Assembly (NCBI GenBank): GCA_023435505.1
Contig: JAEYRR010000350.1
Location: 1 to 5,066 of the forward strand
Source: Bacillota bacterium
Lineage (GTDB): Bacteria; Bacillota; Clostridia; Lachnospirales; Lachnospiraceae
Length of the DNA: 5,066 nt
Direction: 5' to 3'
Part shown: piece by piece, positions 1-5,066 of the stretch
Layout: each line of letters begins with the position of its first letter
Position numbering within the stretch: position 1 is the first letter of the stretch
Notes under the pieces: generated by a model
The model's input: only the letters and a program-made list of their open reading frames with translations
Databases searched by the model: none
Told to the model about the DNA's origin: nothing
Position numbers and translations under genes: made by a program

Positions 1-717
1 GCTGAGACTAGAGAAAAAGAGAAGGGTTTTTTTTATTCTATAGAGTTTAGAGGTGGAGTCTTGTGCGGGGTAGCACTGTTTATAGCGTCTAATCTGCAGC
101 AGTTTGGTGTGCTTTACTCCTCACCTGGAAAGGCAGGGTTCCTCACAGCCTTGTATATACTGATGGTTCCCGTTCTGGGACTGTTTCTTGGCAAAAAAGT
201 CATGGGACGTATCTGGGCCTGCATAGCAATGGCCTTAATAGGAGTATTCCTTCTATGTGTTACGGAGCAGCTAACCATAGAAAAGGGAGATATCCTTTTA
301 ATCCTTTGCGCCATTTGTTTTTCTGTACATATTTTAGTCATTGATTATTTCTCTCCAAAAGCCAACGGAACCATCATGTCGTGTATACAGTTTTTAGTAT
401 GTGGATTCCTAAGCCTTATTTGCATGGGATTTTTTGAACAACCATTACTATCTGATATCTTAAAAGCTTGGAAACCAATTCTCTATGCAGGAGTAATGTC
501 CTGTGGGGTAGCCTATACGCTTCAGATTTTAGGGCAGAAACACACAAATCCTACGGTGGCTTCCCTACTTATGAGTTTGGAATCTGTATTTGCCTATTTG
601 GGAAGTTTGGTTATACTGGGACAGAAGTTATCTTCAAAAGAAGCCTTAGGTTCTATACTGGTGTTTGCAGCTATTGTTTTAGCCCAACTGCCGTTAAGAC
701 GTAAGACAGTAGTTTAA
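1..717 (+). CDS. EamA/DMT-superfamily transporter, 5'-partial
   Basis: This is an integral membrane protein of the drug/metabolite transporter (EamA) family, whose members export or import small metabolites; the substrate cannot be told from sequence. The reading frame is open from base 1 to the TAA at 715-717 (238 visible residues), so the gene starts left of the window. A TTG at 61 could be mistaken for a start, but the 20 codons before it (ending FRGGV) continue the usual loop before an EamA helix. About eight hydrophobic segments are visible, near residues 19-36, 46-64, 67-86, 97-115, 123-143, 158-175, 184-206 and 213-232; the family normally has ten in about 290-300 residues, so roughly the first two helices are missing. 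Family-typical stretches are KAGFLTALYILMVPVLG, and near the C-terminus NPTVASLLMSLESVFAYLGS followed by the final helix. It ends 36 bases before the response regulator, with no terminator visible between them; a functional link to the Bce-type genes is not shown. Confidence 0.88.
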   Translation, partial: AETREKEKGFFYSIEFRGGVLCGVALFIASNLQQFGVLYSSPGKAGFLTALYILMVPVLGLFLGKKVMGRIWACIAMALIGVFLLCVTEQLTIEKGDILLILCAICFSVHILVIDYFSPKANGTIMSCIQFLVCGFLSLICMGFFEQPLLSDILKAWKPILYAGVMSCGVAYTLQILGQKHTNPTVASLLMSLESVFAYLGSLVILGQKLSSKEALGSILVFAAIVLAQLPLRRKTVV

Positions 718-736
718 ATTAAATAGAGAATGCAAT

Positions 737-741
737 AGGAG
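737..741 (+). promoter_or_regulatory. Ribosome binding site of the response regulator
   Basis: AGGAG lies upstream of three in-frame ATGs at 742, 745 and 754. It directly abuts the first, is 3 bases from the second and 12 bases from the third. None is ideal, but 754 is the only one with room for a ribosome, and it gives the usual short N-terminus (MAKIMIIEDD). Confidence 0.5.
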
Positions 742-753
742 ATGATGGATTAT

Positions 754-1455
754 ATGGCAAAAATCATGATTATAGAGGATGATCAGGCATTACGAAGTCA
801 GGTTAAGGAAATGCTTACTGACTATGATTACGTAATATTAGCCATAGAGGATTTTCAGGATGTAGAAGGCCAGTTTAAGGCATTTCAGCCGGATCTGGTG
901 CTGTTAGATATTAATCTTCCTTACTATGATGGTAATCACATCTGCAGAAAGCTTCGAAAGATCTCCAATGTTCCCATTATTATAACTTCAGCGAGAAACA
1001 GTGAGCTAGATCAGATCTTTAGTATGGAGGTTGGAGCAGATGACTATGTGGTAAAGCCTTTTGCAATTACGGTATTATTAGCAAAAATTAATGCCCTACT
1101 TCGTCGTACTTATGGGGAATATATTAGAGGGGAACAGACGAGTTTTATCAAGCTTCAGGGTATTGCATTGCGAGATAAGGATTTTACCTTATCCTATAAG
1201 AAGAAATCAGTGGAACTAAGTAAAAACGAGTACCGCCTTATGAGGGCTTTTATGCAAAAGCCCGGTGAAATCATTACAAGAGAGAAGTTACTAGAACTTC
1301 TTTGGGACAATCAGGATTTTGTTGACGACAACACCCTTACTGTGAATATCACTAGACTAAAGGGACAGCTTACAGAGCTAGGGTTATTAGAGGTCATTAA
1401 GACTAAACGGGGTGTGGGTTACTATATGGATCTTGAAAAAATGGAGGAAGTCTAA
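754..1455 (+). CDS. Bce-type response regulator, OmpR/PhoB family
   Basis: This is a cytoplasmic DNA-binding response regulator of 233 residues, normal for the family. The receiver domain (about 3-118) shows the acidic pair D9/D10, phosphoacceptor D52 in LLDINLP, S79 before A80 at the Thr/Ser switch position, Y98 and the conserved K101-P102 in GADDYVVKPF. The linker sequence LLRRTYGEY is typical of BceR-like regulators. A winged-helix output domain follows (about 134-229) with LSKNEYRLMRAF, a recognition-helix region around DDNTLTVNITRLKGQL and the wing TKRGVGYYM. All key phosphorylation residues are present, so it should be functional. Start: ATG 754 chosen from ribosome spacing and the length of the N-terminus; ATG 742 would add MMDY. 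Its stop TAA overlaps the kinase ATG by one base, so the two are translationally coupled. From family knowledge, it is phosphorylated by the adjacent kinase and activates the downstream ABC genes in response to peptide antibiotics; the inducer here is unknown. Confidence 0.93.
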   Translation: MAKIMIIEDDQALRSQVKEMLTDYDYVILAIEDFQDVEGQFKAFQPDLVLLDINLPYYDGNHICRKLRKISNVPIIITSARNSELDQIFSMEVGADDYVVKPFAITVLLAKINALLRRTYGEYIRGEQTSFIKLQGIALRDKDFTLSYKKKSVELSKNEYRLMRAFMQKPGEIITREKLLELLWDNQDFVDDNTLTVNITRLKGQLTELGLLEVIKTKRGVGYYMDLEKMEEV

Positions 1456-2486
1456 TGAAAAAATCCATTTTACAACAACTTAAAGCATGTTTTTTAGACC
1501 AGTTGGCACCAACCATTACCTACATGATTGGAGTTTTTCTGGTCGCCTCTTTTTATGCCTTATCTACGGATGGAGACATTGAAATCACATATCCCCTTAT
1601 TCTTGCCTTGGTAATCTATCTAATTTATTTTACGGTTACCTTTCTTCGTTACCTTTCCTTTAAAAAAGCACTTCATTCAATGACGGAACACCAGGATGTG
1701 GAAGTTCGAACACATACGGTAACGGAAGCGCTGGTTCGAGACCATATTTTTCATCTACATCATGATTATGCTACAAAAATTCATGAGATGGAGATGAAAA
1801 ACCAGAAGGAAGCTAGATTCCTGTCGACATGGCTTCATAACATGAAGACTCCAGTTGCTGTAACTAGTCTTATTTTGCAGCGTTATCAGTTAGGGCAGCT
1901 TACGGAGGAAGAATTTTTATCTGGCCTGATTGAGGAGAATGGGAAACTGAATGGACAGCAGGATATGGTGTTAGATATATTTCGTATGAATGAATTTGAG
2001 AAGGATTATCTGCCAACCCAGGTAAATCTGACAGAAGCGTTAAATCAGCTCATCAATCAGAACCAGAAGCAGTTTATTTATAGTAGGATTTATCCCAAAG
2101 TACAAAAACCTAATCAGGATTTGTATGTGCTTTCAGATGCTAAGTGGAATAATCTGGTCATAGGACAGCTGATATCTAACGGGATTAAATATTCCAGACC
2201 TATGGAGGGGGAAGAAGCAGGGAAAATAGAGTTTACCTTAAAACAGGAAAAAGACAGAGTTATATTAATGATACAGGATTACGGAAAAGGTATACCAGAG
2301 TATGACCTACCTAGAATTTATGAGCCATTTTTTACTGGAGATAATGGACGTAGCACCAAGGGAGCCAGTGGTATCGGTCTGTATTTTTGCAAAGAGGTCT
2401 GTAGAATGTTAGGCCATGAACTAAATATTACCTCTAAGACAGGGGAAGGCACTACTGTTACTCTTACATACCTTGCAAAATTGTAA
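1455..2486 (+). CDS. Bce-type intramembrane-sensing histidine kinase
   Basis: This is a membrane sensor kinase of 343 residues, the usual length for BceS-like kinases. Two helices lie near residues 20-36 and 45-65, separated by only about eight polar residues (STDGDIEI), so there is no real extracellular sensor domain: this is the hallmark of intramembrane-sensing kinases. The H-box is FLSTWLHNMKTPVAV with H128 as the phosphorylated histidine, and HNMKTP corresponds to the HQIKTP of the family. The ATPase domain has the N-box around N242 (LISNGIKYS), G1 box DYGKGIP at 275-281, F-box region YEPFF at 289-293 and G2 box GASGIGLYF at 303-311, so it looks intact. The start is well set: GGAGGAAG at 1443-1450 precedes the ATG, which overlaps the regulator stop (TAATG). 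In this family the kinase does not detect peptide itself but is controlled through contact with the BceAB transporter; that applies here by homology and gene order. Confidence 0.93.
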   Translation: MKKSILQQLKACFLDQLAPTITYMIGVFLVASFYALSTDGDIEITYPLILALVIYLIYFTVTFLRYLSFKKALHSMTEHQDVEVRTHTVTEALVRDHIFHLHHDYATKIHEMEMKNQKEARFLSTWLHNMKTPVAVTSLILQRYQLGQLTEEEFLSGLIEENGKLNGQQDMVLDIFRMNEFEKDYLPTQVNLTEALNQLINQNQKQFIYSRIYPKVQKPNQDLYVLSDAKWNNLVIGQLISNGIKYSRPMEGEEAGKIEFTLKQEKDRVILMIQDYGKGIPEYDLPRIYEPFFTGDNGRSTKGASGIGLYFCKEVCRMLGHELNITSKTGEGTTVTLTYLAKL

Positions 2487-2487
2487 G
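2463..2487. repeat. Inverted repeat CTTACA/TGTAAG across the kinase stop
   Basis: CTTACA at 2463-2468 is the exact reverse complement of TGTAAG at 2482-2487, separated by 13 bases. It spans the last kinase codons and the stop TAA. The right arm is also the first copy of the direct repeat at 2482-2497. Half-sites of the TTACA/TGTAA type resemble those bound by BceR-like regulators, but the spacing is not the four bases of the motif known from Bacillus. Confidence 0.4.
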
Positions 2488-2497
2488 ATTGTGTAAG
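2482..2497 (+). promoter_or_regulatory. Candidate regulator site: tandem TGTAAG direct repeat
   Basis: TGTAAG occurs at 2482-2487 and again at 2492-2497, separated by ATTG, giving a 10-base period, one helical turn. OmpR/PhoB-family regulators commonly bind two direct half-sites at this spacing. It lies just upstream of the -35-like position of the candidate promoter at 2507-2535, where an activator would be expected. The repeats are seen directly; binding by the adjacent regulator is inference. Confidence 0.4.
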
Positions 2498-2506
2498 GTA
2501 AATCGA

Positions 2507-2535
2507 TGGATGGTGGAGCTCTTACCGAGTATGAT
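2507..2535 (+). promoter_or_regulatory. Candidate promoter of the ABC transporter genes
   Basis: A good -10-like hexamer TATGAT sits at 2530-2535; 17 bases upstream is TGGATG (2507-2512), a poor match to TTGACA. A weak -35 behind repeated regulator-like sites fits an activator-dependent promoter, and a separate regulated promoter at this place is known for the bceRS-bceAB model. The gap from kinase stop to ATPase start (104 bases) is the only spacing of note inside the module. The assignment rests on pattern only. Confidence 0.35.
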
Positions 2536-2555
2536 TACTTTAGAACGTAAAGTAA
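2535..2555. repeat. Perfect 8+8 inverted repeat before the ABC ATPase gene
   Basis: TTACTTTA at 2535-2542 and TAAAGTAA at 2548-2555 are exact reverse complements around the five-base centre GAACG. The left arm starts at the last base of the candidate -10 box. It is AT-rich and has no T-run after it, so it is not an ordinary terminator; it may be an operator or a weak 5'-UTR hairpin about 35 bases upstream of the ATPase start codon. Confidence 0.5.
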
Positions 2556-2579
2556 GAATCTTTAGAGACATAAAGAATT

Positions 2580-2584
2580 GGAGG
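2580..2584 (+). promoter_or_regulatory. Ribosome binding site of the ABC ATPase
   Basis: GGAGG sits six bases before ATG 2591. This decides the start: the same frame is open upstream to about 2489 (including an ATG at 2510), but that extension has no comparable site and is not part of the ABC fold. Confidence 0.8.
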
Positions 2585-2590
2585 ATTATT

Positions 2591-3355
2591 ATGTCAGTAT
2601 TAGTTGCAGAAAACATAACGAAAACCTATGGAGAATATTATGGTGAAAATGTTACAAGAGCGTTAGCAGGTGTTAGTATTACTGTGGAAGAAGGAGAATT
2701 TGTAGCGATTATGGGACCAAGTGGCAGCGGCAAATCCACCTTAGTTAATATTTTAAGTGGGATTACCAATGCAACAAGTGGAAAGGTTTTCATTGCAGGA
2801 CAGCAGATAGAGTTACTGACGAAGGATGAACTGGCGACATTTCGCCGCAGGAATATCGGCTTCGTCTTTCAGGAATTCAATTTACTGGAACATCTGAACT
2901 TAGAAGAAAATGTGATGCTGCCCATGGTGTTAGATAATAGAAAGCCAGAGGAGATTACGTCAAAAGTAAGTAGCGTGATGGAGTTTCTGGGAATTGCAGA
3001 GAGTGGAAAGAAATATCCGGCCTCCGTTTCTGGAGGTCAACAACAAAGAGCAGCGGTCGCCAGGGCCCTTATAAATGATCCGAACATCATTTTTGCAGAT
3101 GAACCAACGGGTAATCTGGATTCTAAGTCTGCCAATGCGGTAATGAGATGTATGGGAACACTGAATGAAGAGAAAAATGCCACTATTATGATGGTGACCC
3201 ATGATGTATTTGCAGCAAGCTTCTGTAAACGAGTCATCTTTATTAAGGATGGCAGTGTAAATATGGAGATTAGACGAAAAGGAACCAGAAAAGAATTCTT
3301 TGATCAGATCTTGGATTGCCAGGCCATTGTCGGAGGTGAGAATATTGACCTTTAG
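2591..3355 (+). CDS. BceA-like ABC transporter ATP-binding protein
   Basis: This cytoplasmic ATPase of 254 residues powers the permease encoded next to it. All nucleotide-binding motifs are intact: Walker A GPSGSGKST at 42-50, Q-loop Q94 in FVFQEFNLL, signature SVSGGQQQR at 145-153, Walker B IIFADEP at 166-172 with catalytic E171, D-loop GNLDS at 174-178 and the switch histidine H204 in VTHD. The LolD/MacB-like pattern plus the C-terminal tail (about 222-254, GTRKEFFDQIL...IVGGENIDL) is typical of BceA-type proteins. The start is set by GGAGG at 2580-2584. Its TAG stop lies 11 bases into the permease gene, so the pair is translationally coupled. In the family, the ATPase-permease pair protects the cell from cell-wall-active peptides such as bacitracin or lantibiotics and also drives signalling to the kinase; the specific peptide here cannot be predicted. 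Confidence 0.94.
   Translation: MSVLVAENITKTYGEYYGENVTRALAGVSITVEEGEFVAIMGPSGSGKSTLVNILSGITNATSGKVFIAGQQIELLTKDELATFRRRNIGFVFQEFNLLEHLNLEENVMLPMVLDNRKPEEITSKVSSVMEFLGIAESGKKYPASVSGGQQQRAAVARALINDPNIIFADEPTGNLDSKSANAVMRCMGTLNEEKNATIMMVTHDVFAASFCKRVIFIKDGSVNMEIRRKGTRKEFFDQILDCQAIVGGENIDL
3332..3340 (+). promoter_or_regulatory. Strong ribosome binding site for the TTG-started permease
   Basis: GGAGGTGAG lies inside the end of the ATPase gene, with its GGAGG core eight bases from the TTG at 3345. It is an almost complete complement to the 3' end of 16S rRNA and decides the permease start, compensating for the weak initiation codon. Confidence 0.8.
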
Positions 3356-4772
3356 ACATGTAGTTATTAAAAATTTTTTGGGAAATGTAAGACAATATCT
3401 TGCTTTCTTTTTGTGTAGTACCTTTTCAATTCTTGTATTTTTCATAAATGTCACATTGGTATTTAACAAGGAGATTATAGAAGGAGAATCCAGTGAATTT
3501 ATGTCCTATATGATACCAATTACCATGGTGGGCATTATTGCATTTTCTGTATTCTTTATCCTATATGCCAATAACTCCTTTATGCTGGCAAGATATAAGG
3601 AGCTTGGGGTATACCTTACTCTTGGTATGGACAATAAAGACATCCATAAGCTAGTCAATGGACAGAACCTTATTATCAGCGGCTGCAGTGTAATCATTGG
3701 TGTAGTCTTTGGAGCTTTGTTATCTAGAATCTTTCAGATGGCAATCATTCGGATCATGAATTTACAGAATGTATCCTTCTATTTGGATGTGAAGTCCTTT
3801 CTGGTAACCATAGCTTTTTTTCTTCTAGTCTTTACTATTGTATTTGTGAAGAATACTCTTCGAATGAGAAAGCTTGATATTCTCGGTCTACTTAAGGAAG
3901 CAAAGCAGATGCCAAAGATCAAAGTGACAAAGAAAACCATAGCTCTTGGTGCAATAGGTATGATAGGTATACTGGTTTCCTTATGGCTTTTATTTTTTGT
4001 ATTGAGTAATGAAAAATATAATTCCAATGTAAAGTATGTGCTTTTATATATAGGAATCCTTTTTGCCGGTATATATCTGACCATATCAAAGGGTGGCGAG
4101 ATGATTATCTGTCACCGAAGGAAAAAGAATGCTTGCCGCTTCTCGATGATTTCCATTGCCGAAACAGAAAAGAAGTATGAAGGTAATAAACGTATTTTGT
4201 TTATCCTAAGCATTCTAAGTTCTGTTACCATTGTACTGGTTGCATCACCATTTTCCCTTCTTAGCTTAACGGAATCTATTGCCGAAATGAACTGCAACAA
4301 TGTGGAATATGTTGAAACTGCAGTAATAAATAAGCTAGAAGATTACAAACTAAACGAGATTCTACACAGGGAACCCACAACCTATGAGAGAGAAGTAGAC
4401 TTCATTTTTCTCTATACAGACAATAAAAAAAGTGCTTCCATACCAATAGTTTCTGTTAAGACCTACAATCAGTTGACTGGAGAAAATGTCAGACTACAAA
4501 GTGGACAGTGTATGAACATTAAGGTGAATTGGACACCTGGATATGGTGCTTATGGGGAGGGCAAAGATACTACTCTATATGGAGGAAAGAAAACCTATCA
4601 ATATAAAATAGTAGCAGCAAATCATGGCCCATACTTTGTGAATCTATCCTATCCATCAGATGTTATTCTTTTAGTAAGCGAAGAGGACTATGCATACTTA
4701 GAAAAGCAGGAGAGCCAGACCAATTGGGGAGTTTATCATATGATTGGGTATGAAAATTTGAAGAATACTTAG
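3345..4772 (+). CDS. BceB-like ABC permease, interrupted by in-frame TAG
   Basis: This is the membrane subunit of the Bce-type transporter. The TTG start at 3345 gives MTFRHVVIKNFLGNVRQYLA, the usual BceB N-terminus; the first in-frame ATG lies about 50 codons later and would delete helix 1. Hydrophobic segments lie near residues 20-40, 56-77, 109-133, 150-170, 198-220, 230-248 and 283-307. The first FtsX-like domain includes ARYKELGVYLTLGM at 82-95. A large extracellular domain begins near 308, the part that recognises peptide ligands in this family. Translation stops at TAG 4770-4772 after 475 residues, near the end of that domain, whereas BceB proteins are usually about 620-670 residues with ten helices. 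The same frame continues with clear BceB sequence at 4773-5066, so this is a truncated product or a pseudogene rather than a natural end. Without the last three helices neither transport nor transporter-dependent signalling would be expected. Confidence 0.85.
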   Translation: MTFRHVVIKNFLGNVRQYLAFFLCSTFSILVFFINVTLVFNKEIIEGESSEFMSYMIPITMVGIIAFSVFFILYANNSFMLARYKELGVYLTLGMDNKDIHKLVNGQNLIISGCSVIIGVVFGALLSRIFQMAIIRIMNLQNVSFYLDVKSFLVTIAFFLLVFTIVFVKNTLRMRKLDILGLLKEAKQMPKIKVTKKTIALGAIGMIGILVSLWLLFFVLSNEKYNSNVKYVLLYIGILFAGIYLTISKGGEMIICHRRKKNACRFSMISIAETEKKYEGNKRILFILSILSSVTIVLVASPFSLLSLTESIAEMNCNNVEYVETAVINKLEDYKLNEILHREPTTYEREVDFIFLYTDNKKSASIPIVSVKTYNQLTGENVRLQSGQCMNIKVNWTPGYGAYGEGKDTTLYGGKKTYQYKIVAANHGPYFVNLSYPSDVILLVSEEDYAYLEKQESQTNWGVYHMIGYENLKNT

Positions 4773-5066
4773 AGTATTGTAAGTGAGTTAAAGACTGCTT
4801 TTGCAGGAAGTGGGTATAATGTCCTTTCAACCTATGAAACCTATGAGGGATTGAAAAAAGGGTATTCTGCAATGCTGTTTATATGTACCGTTTTAGGTAT
4901 CCTGTTCTTTGTCTCTGGCGGAACCGTACTTTATTTCCGACAATTTACAGAGCTCATGCAGACCAAAGAAAACTTTTATAAGTTATACAAGATTGGTATT
5001 ACCCAAAAACAAGTGAAGAAAATCATAACAAAAGAATTGGCCGTTATCTTCTTTGTTCCATTACTG
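4773..5066 (+). pseudogene. C-terminal part of the BceB-like permease after the TAG, 3'-partial
   Basis: The permease frame stays open for 98 codons from just after the TAG to the right edge. It encodes the end of the extracellular domain (SIVSELKTAFAGSGYNVLS), then a membrane helix (MLFICTVLGILFFVSGGTVLYF), then FRQFTELMQTKENFYKLYKIGITQKQVKKII and the start of another helix, which is the characteristic second FtsX-like region of BceB (the reading KLYKIGIT echoes KELGVYLTLGM of the first half). No frame change is needed, so a single base change, for example CAG or another sense codon to TAG, is enough to explain the break. Possible internal starts are TTG 4851 and ATG 4872, the latter with AAGGG nine bases upstream; a gene finder might call a separate gene there. 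The remaining 50-90 codons lie beyond the window. Confidence 0.75.

Noticed and set aside
27..34. Run of eight T near the left edge as a slippage or frameshift site
   Set aside because: The frame is open and sensible through it (Gly-Phe-Phe-Tyr), and no second frame makes better sense.
61..717. TTG 61 as start of a complete small transporter
   Set aside because: The frame is open to base 1 and the upstream codons fit the EamA family; a start at 61 would leave only about eight of ten helices.
718..753. Terminator or promoter between the DMT transporter and regulator genes
   Set aside because: The gap is AT-rich but has no hairpin with T-run and no convincing -35/-10 pair; the module's own upstream promoter may lie within the transporter gene or further upstream.
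2489..2590. N-terminal extension of the ATPase to 2489 or 2510
   Set aside because: ATG 2591 has GGAGG six bases upstream and yields the standard BceA N-terminus; the extension is not part of the ABC domain and covers the repeats and promoter-like sequence.
3353..3355. TAG read as an amino acid (recoded or pyrrolysine-using genome)
   Set aside because: Reading through the ATPase TAG would add only five residues before TAA at 3368-3370, so it is not excluded by that gene, but three of the four complete upstream ends use TAA, BceB proteins are not known pyrrolysine proteins, and a point mutation or base error is simpler.
2960..3469. Long minus-strand open frame opposite the ATPase and permease
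   Set aside because: It is a shadow of two well-supported + strand genes, with no ribosome binding site or recognisable domain.

Overview
The window is AT-rich, gene-dense and coded entirely on the + strand, with strong purine-rich ribosome binding sites (GGAGG, GGAGGTGAG). Together with the gene types this points to a low-GC Gram-positive bacterium, most likely a member of the Clostridia; that placement is inference from style and gene content, not from a marker gene.

Layout: (1) 1-717 is the C-terminal part of an EamA/DMT-family membrane transporter that enters from beyond the left edge. (2) 754-1455 is an OmpR-family response regulator, and 1455-2486 is a short two-TM sensor histidine kinase; the two overlap by one base. 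(3) 2487-2590 is a 104-base non-coding gap holding repeats and a candidate promoter. (4) 2591-3355 is an ABC transporter ATPase. (5) 3345 onward is a BceB/FtsX-type ABC permease that starts at TTG inside the end of the ATPase gene and runs to the right edge, interrupted by an in-frame TAG at 4770-4772.

Genes 2-5 form a classical Bce-type antimicrobial peptide sensing and detoxification module (order regulator, kinase, ATPase, permease). In this family the kinase has almost no extracellular sensing loop and depends on the transporter, whose large extracellular domain recognises the peptide; the kinase then activates the regulator, which switches on the transporter genes. The gap between kinase and ATPase genes is where the regulated promoter lies in the Bacillus subtilis bceRS-bceAB model, and here it carries a TGTAAG direct repeat with a 10-base period, a TATGAT -10-like box and a perfect 8+8 inverted repeat.

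The main anomaly is the TAG in the permease. The same frame continues for 98 codons after it with perfectly recognisable BceB sequence (the end of the extracellular domain and the next membrane segment). The gene therefore looks like a recently inactivated permease, a sequencing error, or a site of readthrough. I see no RNA genes, mobile elements, CRISPR arrays or terminators.
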